Positions 24,301-36,353 are shown, counted from the first letter of the stretch. The stretch is DNA of 64,000 bases from Aegilops tauschii subsp. strangulata (GCF_002575655.3 NC_053037.3:49674242-49738241); one strand, 5' to 3'. Numbers and translations: made by a program. The notes: generated by a model not told the origin, from the sequence alone.

Positions 24301-25291
24301 CCAAGTTTTTCTCATATCCTCTCGGCGAGAGAAGATTTCATCTCTTCGTTGATCTCAAGCAAGCAATTGTTTTCGTTAGTGGCAAAATTTTCACCTCATG
24401 TTTTGAGATGTCTCCATAAGCCCACGAGGATCATATCCTTTTGTTGTTGGTTTTTTCCAACAACTCCGTTATAACCTTCTTGGAAGGATGCTTTCCAAGC
24501 TCATTTGTGGCAGAAGTTGTCATTTTCTTCTCCGTTATCTTATTCCGACGATCTATCTTCTATTCGTTCGTCCGGAGGCATTGTGATGTTGCTCTCTTCG
24601 ACCAATCATCTTGTTTTGTCAAGATCATGTAATTTTTCCTGTCTTATCCATTTAGCCGGAGTGTCGTGTTTTCATTCGAGTTCTTCCCATTCTGTCAAGT
24701 TTTGTCTCCTTCCTCAACCGGAGTGCTGTCTGAAATCTTTCTTCCCCCTTGTGCCATTCTTTCATCAGTTCTGGAGGCAGTGTGTTGTTAATTTCATCGA
24801 GTATCCTCTCATCTTGTCAAGATCATGTTCAATTCCTTCCATTTACAGTCGGAGTGCTGCCCAAATTATATCACTCTTATTCCTTCTCTATCTTGTTTTA
24901 ACCGGAGTGTTGTCGTAATTGATCTTTATCGTTCCTTATACATCTCATTTCAACCGGAGTGCTGGCTGAATTCTTTTCGCTCTCATTCCTTCTCTATTTC
25001 GTTTAAACCGGAGTGGTTTCGAAGTAATTCTCGTTCATTGATTTTTTCATTCTTGTCTTTCAACCTACAGGGTTCTCGTGATGTTCCTTGCTCCTCTTTC
25101 CTAACGGATTGTTTTCAACTTTGTTCATCTTCGTTGTATTCTCTCTTTTAATTCGTTCAACCTCTCAAGGTTCTTTGGTTTCACTCGTTTGTCAAAGAAG
25201 CAATTTAGTTTTACCTCTTCTCCTCATCTTCCGTTTCCCTCCGGTGCCATCCTAGATCTCGGGACGAGATCCTCTTGTAGTGGTGGAGTGT
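21311..25291 (+). other. Non-coding core of the LARD with primer-binding site
   Basis: Primer-binding site TTGGTAATCAGAGCC (about 21313-21327) matches the initiator Met-tRNA site TGGTATCAGAGC with one extra A. The core has no long frame. It is strongly pyrimidine-rich on the plus strand and carries a loose repeat with the word ACCGGAGTG (for example 24717, 24900, 24954 and 25007), suggesting decayed tandem duplication. The polypurine tract is just before 25292. Confidence 0.8.
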
Positions 25292-28200
25292 TGTAACGCC
25301 CTGAGACCGACGCTCTAGACGGCTTCCATGTTTTTCGTTGTTGTCGTGTGTTTTACTTTGTGTGTTGCATTCATCATCGCATCATTTGCATTGCATCGGC
25401 ACTTCATTGCCGTCATGTTTTAAAAATTTGCATTCGATCGTAGTTGCCGCGTTCCCCTTGTCTTCGTTGACCGTTCTGAGACCAACCGGATTTTCGATTC
25501 TCTCTTGTCTGACCGTTTGACCCTCTCTGCACAACCACCGACCCCCCTCGCGCGCGTCCGAAAGTTGTCCCGTACCCGACCCGGTTTGTTGTTACCGTTG
25601 GATTCGGATCATCCCCAAACATCTACAAAACATCTCCGTTTTCTTATTTGGACTTCCTAGCCTATTTTTCTCGTCCGCTCAATTTTAATCGGAGCGACCG
25701 AATTAGCACATACCCAAAAAACCATCTGCTATAAATAATGACCCAACCCTAATTTTTAGGGGATCTGTCCCATCAATCCCTCCCCGCCGCCACTCCTCGT
25801 CCTCCTCGGGATCCCTCCCGATCCACCCATTCCACCAACCAGAGACTTCCCTGCTCGATCCCAAGGGGATCACGAGCAGCTCATCCCCGCTGCCGATGGA
25901 CCAGGCCGGACCTCGCGCCCCTGCCCTTTCTCTTCCTTTCTTCTTCTTCCCGTGCCTCACATCTCTCTGTTTCCTCTCGTTCTCTCTCCCGCAGGAGCCC
26001 ATGGCGAGCCTGACCGAGCCCCTCACATGGCGCCCTCGTGCCCGAGCTCTTCATCAGCCCCGCGTCACCGGAGTCAAGCCACCGGCCGCCCGAGCCTTGT
26101 GCGCCTCTGCCTCGAGGACCTCCTCGTCCCCAACCAGGACGCCATGGTCGGCCTCCTCTGTTCGTCCTCTGCCTCGTGCGTGACCCCGTCGGCCGGATCT
26201 GCTCGAGCACGCCGTCCCCTGCGCCTCAAACTCCTCCTGCCGGAGCCGCAAGTCCCGTGCCTCTGCGTTCAGCGCCGCTGTTTGCATCCCGCCTGAACGG
26301 ATCGAGTGATCCTGCTCATCCCGCGCGCCGCCAAGCCCGACCTCGCCTCTGCTTTGTCCTGTTCGAGGGAATGAGCGAGCGGCTTGCCTCTGCTCCACCT
26401 CCCCCGTTTCGGTCGCCATCTCCGGCGAGTGCAGACGCCAGTGTAGCCCCGCAGGTCGCCGTCTCCCTCCTCCCATCTTCCTTTTCCTCCCGCGTTCTCC
26501 CGTTGCATGTCTTATCTCTGTCTCTCTCCCGTGGTCAGGAGAACCCCGTCGCCAGTACGCATGGGAGCCACCTCCTGCCGTCGCTCGGAGATGGCGCCCC
26601 TTCGCCCGTCCTCGCCGGATTGAGCAGCCTCCGCGCCCCTGCCAAGCCCGCCTCCTGTCACCAAGCGCTGCCGCTGCCGGACGCCCTGCGGCGTCGACCT
26701 GCTCTCAGCGCCGATGCTTCCTCTACTTCGCTCGACTGGATGCAGCCGCTCGCCCCGTTGACCGCGCGAGCCCGTCAGCGCATCTCTGCCTCGCTGGCCA
26801 AGGCCCAGCCTGCTCCAGCTCCCCAACCGGCCTGCTACCTCCTCCACCGAACGGGCCAAGGCCTACTGGGTGAGGCCACACCCCAGCGCCCCTGCTCTTG
26901 TTTTTTTCATCTGTTGGGCTTCCTATTCACATTCAGCCCATGTGATGTTTTTTTCAGGACCTGCGAATTTAGCTATTATCCGAGGATTTACAGTATTGCA
27001 GAAAAACCCCTCATGTTCTTGCATTAATAATTAATTAACCGTGCATCTTTTGTAAATAATTTATATATGAAAAATGCTTAGAATTTCATCTAGTTTCATA
27101 ATATGCAACTTTCACCCATGTTAATATTGTTTAAATTGCTGTTTGATTTAATTTGCTCGTATGCCATGTTAAAATGATTTAATTCATAACTAATTAACCG
27201 TAACTCGGATTTAAATAAACTATATATGTAACTTGCTTGGAAAAATGCCTAGTTTAACATGGTGCACTTCATTTTGCTGTTTAACAATATTAAAATTGCG
27301 TTTATGGCAGAACAGTACCAATCCCAATATATGGACATGAGGATTTTCCAGAATTGTTGTTGTTTGTTTCCGGCCTCATTTAATTTGCTTAAATAGGTAG
27401 TTTCCTTATGCTTCACCTCTTGCCATGGTTAACAACATTTAACTTTGTTGGGTACATAATCGAGAGAGAACTAAATAATTGATGTGGTGTTTCGTCAATA
27501 TGCAACTCGTTGCATATTGAGCTCCACTTAATTTGTAGTGTTGTTTGTTGCACTTTGCCATGCCATGCCTCATTAAACCGGACATGCATCATACTTGTTT
27601 GTGCATCATGCCATGTGTATGTGGTGGTTGTTTACTATGTTGTTTGTTTCTTTCCGGTTTGCTTCTCCCGTTAGCTTCGGTTTCGTTCCGGAGTTGTGAG
27701 GATTCGTTCGACTACATTCGTTTGTCTTCTTCATGGACTCGTTCTTCTTCCTAGCGGGATCTCAGGCAAGATGACCACCCCTCGAAATCACTTCTATCTT
27801 TGCTTGCTAGTTGTTCGCTCTATTGCTATGCCGCGTTACCTACCACTTGCTATATCATGCCTCCCAAATTGCCATGAAACCACCTCTAACCTTTGCCATC
27901 CTTCGTAGCAAACCGTTGTTTGGCTATGTTACCGCTTTGCTCAGCCCCTTCTTATAGCGTTGCTAGTTGCAGGTGAGGATGAAGATTGCTCCATGTTGGA
28001 TTATGTTTATGTTGGGATATCACAATAGCTCTTATTTAATTATTGCATCTATATACTTGGTAAAGGGTGGAAGGCTCGGCCTTATGCCTGGTGTTTTGTT
28101 CCACTCTTGCCGCCCTAGTTTCTGTCTTACCGGTGTTATGTTCCTTGATTCTGCGTTCCTTACGCGGTTGGGTGATTTATGGGACCCCCTTGACAGTTCG

Positions 28201-29389
28201 CTTTGAATAAAACTCCTCCAGCAAGGCCCAACCTTGGTTTTACCATTTGCTACCACCTATCCCCTTTTCCCTTGGGTTCTGCAGACTCAAGGGTCATCTT
28301 TATTTTAGACCCCCCCCGGGCCAGTGCTCCTTCGAGTGTTGGTCCGAACTGAGTAGACTGTGGGGCCACCTCGTGGAAACTCGAGGTCTGGTTTTACTCG
28401 TAGGATGTCTCATCCGGTGTTGCCCTGAGAACGAGATATGTGCAGCTCCTATCGGGATTTGTCGGCACATCGGGCGGCTTTGCTGGTCTTGTTTTACCAT
28501 TGTCGAAATGTCTTGTAAACCGGGATTCTGAGACTGATCGGGTCTTCCTGGGAGAAGGTTTATCCTTCGTTGACCGTGAGAGCTTATAATGGGCTAAGTT
28601 GGGACACCCCTGCAGGGTATTATCTTTCGAAAGCCGTGCCCGCGGTTATGTGGCAGATGGGAATTTGTTAATATCCGGTTGTAGAGAACTTGACACCTGA
28701 CCTTAATTAAAACGCATCAACCGCCTATGTAGCCGTGATGGTCTCTTCTCGGTGGAGTCCGGGAAGTGAACATGGTTTCTGGGTTTTGTTTGACGTAAGT
28801 AGGAGTTCAGGATCACTTCTTGATCATTGCTAGTTCACGACCGTTCCGTTGCTTCTCTTCTCGCTCTCACTTGCGTATGTTAGACACCATATATGCTTAG
28901 TGCTTGCTGCAGCTCCACCTTATTACACCATCCTTTCCTATAAGCTTAAATAGTCTTGATCTCGCGGGTGTGAGATTGCTGAGTCCTCGTGACTAACAGA
29001 TACTTCCAAACAGTTGCAGGTGCCAATGATACCAGTGCAGGTGACGCAACCGAACTCAAGTGGGAGCTCGATGAAGATCTTGTTCGTTGTGTTGTTTCTT
29101 TTCATTTTGATCAGTAGTGGTGCCCAGTTGGGACGATCAGGGATCTAGCAGTTGGGTTGTCTTCTTTTATTTTGGTTTCGTAGTCGGACCTATGTGTGTA
29201 CTCTGAATGATGTATGAATTTATTATGTATTGTGTGAAGTGGCGATTGTAAGCCAACTCTTTATCCCATTCTTGTTCATTACATGGGATTGTGTGAAGAT
29301 GACCCTTCTTGCGACAAAACCACAATGCGGTTATGCCTCTAAGTCGTGCCTCGACACGTGGGAGATATAGCCGCATCGTGGGCGTTACA
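25292..29389 (+). repeat. Right (3') LTR of the LARD
   Basis: 4098 bp, collinear with 17218-21310. By eye the first kilobase differs at roughly 30 sites and the rest less, a few percent overall, with a few small indels (an extra CTT repeat in the leader, and a ccccccc tract near 28310 lengthened). The TATA-like CTATAAATAATG recurs at 25730-25741. A 329-aa frame at 26038 is open only because of a local indel and has no counterpart of that length in the left copy. Confidence 0.92.
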
Positions 29390-29394
29390 AATAG

Positions 29395-30508
29395 TCGTGG
29401 ACTTGGACCGCCGGGTTATCTGCCTGGCCAAAGATTCATCCTCTGGTAACTCGCCCCGGTTTATATACGCCAGATATGGAACCGTCCAATCCGGGATAAC
29501 ATGAAGAGCCGCCACCAACTGGGCCTCCGGATCAGGAACAGCCAAATCCTCTTCACCAGGGAGCTTGACGGACGGATTATGCAAAACATCCAGGAAGAAA
29601 TTAGGTGGAACCGGTTTTCGTTGGGAACCCAGGTGGCTTAAAGCGTCCGCCGCTTCATTCTTCTGCCGGTCCACATGATCCAATTGATAACCTTTAAAGT
29701 GACCTACAACAATATCCACCTCACAACGATATGCTGCCATTAGTGGGTCCTTGGAATCCCAAGTGTCGGACACTTGTTGAGCCACCAGATCCGAGTCACC
29801 GAAGCACTTAACTCGGCTTAGGTTCATCTCCTTAGCCATCCGAAGACCATGGAGTAAAGCCTCATATTCAGCTGCATTGTTAGTGCAAGGGAACATTAAA
29901 CGGAGAACATAACAAAATTTATCACCTCGTGGGGAAGTTAATACGACTCCAGCCCCCGAGCCCTCCAATTGTCTGGACCCATCAAAATGAATAGTCCAAT
30001 AAGTATGATCCGGCTTCTCTTCTGTCGCTTGTAGTTCTGTCCAATCATTGATGAAATCCACAAGTGCCTGAGATTTGATCGCCGTTCGGGATATGTATTT
30101 CAACCCATGATGCCCGAGCTCTATAGCCCACTTAGCAATCCGGCCAGTTGCTTCCCTGTTCTGGATTATATCCCCCAAAGGAGCGGAGCTGACCACTGTG
30201 ATAGGATGACCTTGGAAATACTGCTTAATCTTCCGGCTTGCCATGAAAACCCCATACACAAATTTTTGCCAATGCGGGTACCGTTGCTTGGACTCAATAA
30301 GTACCTCACTGATATAGTAAACTGGCCGCTGAAGCGGATATTCCTTTCCTGCCTCCTTGCGCTCCACCACAATAGCCACACTAACAGCCCGAGCATTAGC
30401 TGCCACATATAGCAACAATGGTTCTTTGTCCACTGGAGCAGCGAGAATCGGCGGATTAGCCAGCTGCCGCTTTAAGTCCTCAAATGCTTCATTAGCGGCG
30501 CACTCCAA
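29395..30508 (-). pseudogene. Two RNase H domains of the Tat gypsy element
   Basis: Role: degrades the RNA strand during reverse transcription. The frame from 30508 has first the RT-linked RNase H-like part (LLLYVAANARAVSVAIVVER, residues 32-51). Then comes a second, plant/archaeal-type RNase H (residues about 172-294) with HFDGS, AAEYEAL, GDSDLV and NEAADALSHL supplying the D, E, D, D set. Having both is diagnostic for Tat. Frameshifts separate it from the RT (near 30500 and 30570). The frame is interrupted at 29394 by the LARD; the reading seen past that point is LTR sequence. Confidence 0.9.
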
Positions 30509-30527
30509 ACGAAGTTATCCGTTTTCT

Positions 30528-31430
30528 TCAGCATCTGGTATAAAGGTATGGCCTTCTCACCAAGGCGACTGCAAACCGGCTCAACGCGGCAATCCGGCCT
30601 GCCAGGCGTTGAACATCATTGATACACTTCGGTTTAGCCAAGGAGGTTATGGCTTTGATCTTTTCCGGATTAGCTTCAATGCCCCTGTTAGACACAAAAA
30701 AGCCCAAGAGCTTGCCTGCTGGTACACCAAAGACACACTTGGCCGGATTAAGCATCATTTTGTAAACCCGCAGGTTATCAAAGGTTTCCTTCAAGTCATC
30801 AATCAATGTCTCCTTCTTCCTTGATTTTACCACAATATCATCCACATAGGCGTGAACATTGCGGCCGATCTGTTTATGCAGACAATTCTGCACACACAGT
30901 TGATAAGTCGCCTGGGCACTCTTGAGCCCAAAGGGCATGGACACATAGTAGAAGGCTCCAAAGGGAGTTATGAAGGTTGTCTTCTCCTGGTCCTTAACTG
31001 CCATTTTGATCTGATGATAACCAGCGTATGCATCCAAAAAGCTTAAACGCTCGCAACCCGCCGTAGCATCAATAATTTGATCAATACGGGGAAGGGCAAA
31101 AGGATCTGCTGGACAAGCTTTGTTGAGATCTGTGTAGTCCACACACATATGCCAAGTGCCATTCTTCTTGAGGACCAGCACCGGATTAGCCAACCACTCA
31201 GGATGGAATACTTCAACTATAAATCCAGCCGCCAAGAGCCTAGCTACTTCTTCTCCAATAGCTTTGCGTCTTTCTTCATTGAACCGACGGAGAAACTGCT
31301 TGAGCGGTTTATACTTGGGATCAACATTGAGAGTGTGCTCAGCGAGTTCTCTCGATACACCTGGCATGTCAGAATGCTTCCATGCAAAGATGTCCCGATT
31401 CTCACGGATGAACTCGATGAGCGCGCTTTC
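30528..31430 (-). pseudogene. Reverse transcriptase of the Tat gypsy element
   Basis: Role: copies the element RNA into DNA. Motifs in the frame from 31367: CVDYTDLNKAC (residues 75-85), FITPFGAFYYVSMPFGLKSA, and the catalytic box YVDDIVV at residues 174-180 (30848-30828). This matches gypsy RTs. The segment between the protease stop at 31431-31433 and 31367 continues in the same frame, so a single TAG (likely from CAG) interrupts the polyprotein there. An indel near 30570 ends the frame before the connection domain. Confidence 0.92.
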
Positions 31431-32801
31431 CTATTTTGGATCCAAGTTAGCACTGATGCTAAACTGCTTGGACGAATCGTCAGGCACGAAGTCAACAAGC
31501 TTAGCCTCATCAGCCGATTTAAACTTTAGGGCCAGATCATGCTCTGTAGTTGGTTTCTTCAATGAAGTCATATCCGCCGGATCAACATTGTCCTTGTAAA
31601 ACTTCAACTCTTCTGTTGCACAAACCGACTCAGCATAAGCCGCATCACCTTCTTCACATTCCAGAGCAATCTTGCGGCTCCCATGCACGGTTATAGTTCC
31701 CTTGTGACCCGGCATCTTGAGCTGCAGATAGACATAACAAGGTTGTGCCATAAATTTAGCATAAGCTGGCCGTCCAAATAGGGCATGATACGGGCTGCTG
31801 ATTTTCACCACTTCAAAGGTCAAGGTTTCTGATCTCGAGTCATGCTCATCTCCACAAGCCACCTCTAGAGCTATCTTACCAACAAGATATGCCGATTTAC
31901 CAGGCACCACACCATGGAATACCATATTGGACGGTTTAAGATTTTTATCTGTTAACCCCATGCGACGGAAAGTTTCATAATAAAGGATATTGATACTACT
32001 CCCTCCATCCATGAGTACTTTAGTGAACTTATAACCTCCCACCTGAGGTGCCACCACCAGAGCCAGATGACCCGGATTGTCAACCCGGGGTGGATGATCC
32101 TCTCTACTCCATACAATCGGCTGCTTGGACCAACGCAAATAAACGGGCATCGCCGGTTCAACGGCACTCACCGCCCTTTTATGAAGCTTCTGATCATGCT
32201 TGTCCAAGCTAGTGGTGAAGACATGATACTGTCCGCTATTCAACTGCTTTGGGTTGCTCTGGTAACCCGACTGCTGCTGATGTTGATTGCCCTGATGATT
32301 ATAGCCACCTTGGTTACCCTGATTACCTTGATTGTTATGTGCACCCTGATTACCGTGGAAGCCTGAACCGGAATTTCCTCCACCATAACCCGGCCCATGG
32401 GACCCGGGGCCCGAACTGCCTCCTGCTCCATGATCATACCGGAAAGAATCAGAATTTTTGAACTCTTGCATGATGTAAAAATCTTTGCAGAGGTGTGTGG
32501 ACGGTTCCTCCTTCGTCCCATGCTTTGGACAAGGCTGGTTCAACAGATAAGACAAACGGTCCGGATTAGGGTTTGGCATTCCACCGCGCTGGGGAGGTTT
32601 ACCCATACGCCGCTGGCCCTTGTCGCGTGTATTAGTGTTAGACACAAAGTCTAAACCGTGGTCCGCTTTACACTTGCCGCCGTTTCCATGACCCGCCGGG
32701 TTGTGGTGCTGCCCCTTGGCGTTGCCGCTCTTCTTTCCCATCCCTGTCTTATCATCGTCAGACTCGGGATCCTTGGTACTATCAGAGTCGGCATACTTCA
32801 C
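31431..32801 (-). pseudogene. Gag C-terminal/linker and aspartic protease of the Tat element
   Basis: From 32801: a charged linker, a Gly/Asn/Gln-rich low-complexity stretch (residues about 125-185, GGNSG and NQGNQGN repeats), then a retropepsin domain. The active-site region is VLMDGGSSINILY and the second strand-turn is HALFGRPAYAKF. Asp-Gly-Gly in place of the usual Asp-Thr/Ser-Gly is typical of this lineage. It overlaps the upstream gag frame by 4 nt in another frame, because of an indel near 32805, and ends in TAG at 31431. Confidence 0.85.
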
Positions 32802-34669
32802 CAGTGCAGCACGAGGGTTCCCATGTCATTACAATGACGTTTGAGCCGTCCCAACTTCAACTTCAGGGGTTCAAACCGGCAATTGCCTTCCAATGTTAAA
32901 ACTACGGTGTCAGTGTTGATGCGGTCCGATGAATGCAAAATCTCTGAAACCCGGCGCACCCAATGGGTTGTTGACTCTCCTTCCTCCTGGACACAGGCAG
33001 CTAAGTCCACAATTGACATGGGCTGCTTGCATGTATCCTTGAAATTCTGAATAAACCGGGCTCTCAAGTCGGCCCATGACCTGATAGAATTAGCCGGTAA
33101 GCTCTTTAACCAAGTGCGGGCCGTCCCTTCTAGCATCATGGTGAAGTACTTCGTACATGCCGCATCATCCACGTCCAGCATCTCCATGGCCATCTCATAG
33201 CTTTCGACCCATGTTTTAGGGGATAAATCGGCGGTGTAATTCGGCACCTTGCGCGGGCCCTTGAAATCCTTGGGCAGGCGCACATTGCGCAACGCTGGGA
33301 CCAGACATGGCACTCCCAAGGCACTAGAGGTAACCCCTGGTTCCACCGATGTGGTTGGACGAACCGGAGTAAGCTGACGGGCTTCGTGCTGCACCGCTAA
33401 CTCGGCCTCTCTGCGTGCCCGAGCCCGGTCCACCACCTCCTGAGCATCACCAGCACAGCCCGCCGGGTTATTGCCACGGGGCAGATCACGGTTCGGCGCA
33501 TTGCTTGACACTGCCGGTTCATCCATACGCCTGCTGTAACTTCGGCTTGGACGGGGAGTGGAATGAATCCGATCGCGACTATGTGAATGAGCCTCCTGTT
33601 GAACCAAGGCTGTCTGAAGAAGCTCCTTAACTCGACGCGTCTCAACCGCTGCTGGAGAATCGCCTTCGATCGGGATGGCCGCTAGCCGTGAAGCGGCAGC
33701 GACAATGTTGTCCATTGGGTTAGAATAATGACCCGGTGGCGTGGGGACACGCGGTGCCACAATGTTGTTCTGACGAGGCGGATCCACCAAACGTGGCTGA
33801 ACCGGCGCCCCTGCCCCCGGTGCCTCCGCCCGGTTTACCACCGGCAGATTACTGGTCCCTGCTCCTGGGGTGTTAAAGAGATTTCTATCGTCATAAACCG
33901 GCGGCAAGCGAGATCGGTGCCTCCTCTTCAGGACTTCGTTCGACGCACTCTGATCCAGCATAATCCGGTAAGCATGTGCATCCAAAGCGGCCCGCTCCGC
34001 GGCTATCCTGGTATCCTCAGCTACTAAGTCGGCTTTGGCCTGGGTGATCTGATCTTTCACTTTCGCGATTTCCGCATTGTGTGCATCCTGGTCCGCCGGG
34101 TTAACCTCCGCCATCAGCGTTGCCAACGCGTCAAACAAATCAGATAGAACCTGAGCTGGCGGTCGCACAGGGCCTCCTGCCCCGGCCGCTGCCGATCCGG
34201 AAATCATCGCCGCTGCGGTCGAAGAGTGGAGCGCCGGTTGCGTGCCGGCGGCAACCCAGTTTGGTAGATCAAAGGGGTCCGGAATATTGTCGCCATCGGA
34301 ACAGCCCCCAATTCGGCCATCTTGTAACTGATATAACGACTCGGTCTCTTCGGTCGATGACTCGTCGCCAGAATAAACAACGGTCTCACCACCAGATTCC
34401 GATCTATCCTCAGATTCCCCTCCATGGATAACTCCCACGAAGGCACGCTTCATGACAGGCTTGACCCGGGCAGATCTCGCACGCTGAGCCGTTTCGACGA
34501 GGTCGGTGCAGATGTCCAGTTCAGGGCCCGGTTCGCCGATCTTGCCAACGAAAACGTGTATGCCACCAAAGGGGACCTGGTACCCGTACTCGATTGAGCC
34601 GGCCTCGGGGCCCCAGCCTGCATTGTCGACGTAGAGCTTGCCGCGACGACTCTTGGTCATCCGGCCCAC
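32798..34669 (-). pseudogene. Gag of the Tat gypsy element
   Basis: Structural protein that packages element RNA. Open from 34669; the first ATG in frame is at 34660 (MTKSRRGKLY). It has a long N-terminal region, a coiled stretch (about residues 205-240), a Pro/Arg-rich linker, then the retrotransposon Gag domain (LSPKTWVESYEMAMEMLDVD, TARTWLKSLP, SWADLRARFIQNF). A frameshift just upstream of 32801 truncates it as TLVLHW-stop, whereas the continuing reading starts LVKYADSD in the next frame. Confidence 0.88.
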
Positions 34670-34731
34670 AGATAACCCTTGAGTCCTTCGAAGTTGCCCT
34701 CCAAGAACTTGAAACCATCGTGCGATAGCCC

Positions 34732-34747
34732 CACGGTGGGCGCCAAC
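34732..34747 (-). other. Primer-binding site of the Tat gypsy element
   Basis: Directly inside the 5' LTR, the minus strand reads TTGGCGCCCACCGTGG, the arrangement usual in wheat gypsy elements. Pairing tRNA not determined. Confidence 0.6.
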
Positions 34748-35270
34748 TGTCGTGGATTTGTCACGGCAGATGTCCTAGAGCAAGGACTTAGTCGTGGAGC
34801 CATCGCTACGGGTTAGCTTAAAGGGGTTAAAGCGGACAAGGGACGCAAGAGTTTTATACTAGTTCGGCCCCTTACGATGAAGGTAAAAGATTCGTCTAGT
34901 TGTGATGGAATTGATGGGGTTTCGATGACCAGGGAGCGAATACGCTTTGCCTGAATCTCGAGTTGTTGTCTGTTGTCCTTGAACCGCCGCCGGGTCGTCC
35001 CCTTATATACATGGGTGGACGCCCGCCGGTTTACAGAATCCCGAGGCCGGCTCATAATCGTGTCCGGCTCGGTCTCTGCTACTTCGATCTTACAAAACAA
35101 GTTTATATATCAAGCCGGTTTATGTCTACAGGCCTTAAACCGGCTTTGGGCCCTGGGCCTACTTGAAGCGTCATCGTTTGTCTTCATGGACTTCAGATAC
35201 AGATGAACTACTCATGGGGTTAACCCGGCCTCTCCTAGCCGGTTTACGCCTAGTGGTAATATCCCCAACA
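34748..35270 (-). repeat. 5' LTR of the Tat gypsy element
   Basis: 523 bp, partner of 9662-10187. TG...CA ends on the minus strand. Differences from the partner are about 20 substitutions and two or three small indels, counted by eye. TATA-like CATGTATATAAGG on the minus strand near 35000-35012 is a candidate promoter. Confidence 0.9.
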
Positions 35271-35275
35271 CATCT

Positions 35276-36353
35276 CTAGATTCAATAGAAAAGTTCCTAT
35301 GATGTCAACCAAATGACATCTCTTTTCCAATCCCTACTCATAGGAATGGAGATACTCCATGTCATCTCTTTCCCTACAACTTCCATGTATACATCTTCTA
35401 TTCCTAAATAACTAGTACAACCCACTAGTAGCTTTTTTCCAAGACATGCAACTATGGCACAAGAACTATATATTGTGCGAATAACTTGAAAGATGGTCGC
35501 TGGATGAAGCTAATCCGACAGTGAAGAGATGGCAAATCCGAGCACTACTGGCCGTTGGATATCATCAACATTCCACCAGATCTGCCACATGTACAATTTA
35601 GAAGACTCCATGGTTGAACTTAAGCATAATGCACAAACCTCAAAACACAAGCACTTCTCCTTTGTTCTAGAATCTTCCGCGTCATAATTCATTTTTTTCT
35701 AAATGAACCATTATTTGTTTTTTACTTTATGCTTTACAATGCACAAGCCCATGAATCTTAACATTATTATAAAATTAATTGATTTTAAATGAGATGAGCT
35801 ATCAGAACTAAACGAACATCTACATCATGCATATATGACTCAAAGCTTTACATGCTATAGTGTGTATTTATTCATAATTTGGTTTTGAAATCTCATGCGT
35901 TCAATGCATGTGTACCTTACTAGTTTGGAGTAGAGTAGCAAATTTCACGCGGCCCCGGGTATATCAAAATGCAGGGCCCATGCATCATTGCCTTTTGATC
36001 GAACCTACGTCCACAATTTTTTGTACGTACTATATCTCCACTGGTCCCCGAACCCAAAATGCTACCTCGTTCCCCTTAAACCAAGCGGCCCACGCATATT
36101 TAAGGCGTCGACTCAAACTCAATCCCTCTCCCGTTTACTATGACGTGGCCCCGCACGCCCTAGTAGTACTCCTACAAACCCTACCGCCGCACGCATCATC
36201 AGTTTTCTTCAAGAGGACGAGGGAGAAGCCGATTTGTAGTGGAGGCGCTTTCAAAAAAATGATCTGTAGTGGAGACCCCTACCCTAGGGTGCCCTAGGTA
36301 GCTGCTGCACACATAATTGGTTTTCTCTTTTCTCTATGCTCTTGCGCCCTAGA
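35276..36353. other. Intergenic, right flank of the gypsy insertion
   Basis: Starts with the second copy (35280-35354) of the MITE-like 75-bp repeat. AT-rich to about 35900. At 36083-36093 CATATTTAAGG is a possible TATA box, followed by a GC-richer leader-like sequence to 36290, but no coding frame follows. This may be an orphan promoter of a lost gene. Confidence 0.35.

Larger units (their letters stand above)
17218..29389 (+). mobile_element. LARD (large retrotransposon derivative), Sukkula-like
   Basis: Two 4.1-kb LTRs (17218-21310 and 25292-29389) flank a 3.98-kb core. LTR ends are TGTAACGCCC...GGGCGTTACA. The target duplication AATAG is perfect (17213-17217 and 29390-29394). The core begins with a Met-tRNA-like primer-binding site and ends with the purine-rich GTAGTGGTGGAGTGT. 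No gag or pol frame exists. The size, structure and LTR start fit the non-autonomous LARD class, for which barley Sukkula is the type; I assign the family name from memory. It would depend on proteins from another element. Confidence 0.88.
9662..35270 (-). mobile_element. Ty3/gypsy LTR retrotransposon, Tat lineage, with nested LARD
   Basis: In minus orientation the order is: 5' LTR (35270-34748), primer-binding site, gag, protease, RT, two RNase H domains, integrase, 65-bp tandem array, antisense gene, polypurine region, 3' LTR (10187-9662). LTR ends are TG...CA. Target duplication is TATCT (9657-9661) versus CATCT (35271-35275), one mismatch. The dual RNase H and the antisense ORF near the 3' LTR are hallmarks of the Tat lineage. 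The native element is about 13.4 kb; a 12.2-kb LARD sits inside. Coding parts carry several stops and frameshifts, so it is not autonomous now. By eye the two LTRs differ at about 20 positions of 523. Confidence 0.9.

Noticed and set aside
22345..25151. Several Ser/Phe/Leu-rich frames of 80-160 residues in the LARD core
   Set aside because: The region is strongly pyrimidine-rich, which gives Ser/Phe/Leu text by composition. No start, domain or conservation is evident.
26038..27027. 329-residue Pro/Ser/Ala-rich frame in the right LARD LTR, and a 196-residue frame at 18305 in the left one
   Set aside because: They lie in the GC-rich LTR leader. The two LTR copies do not keep the same frame length and the opposite strand is equally open.
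36083..36093. TATA-like CATATTTAAGG with a leader-like region as a real gene start
   Set aside because: No coding exon follows on the plus strand before the reversed promoter block at 36354; mentioned only as a possible orphan promoter.
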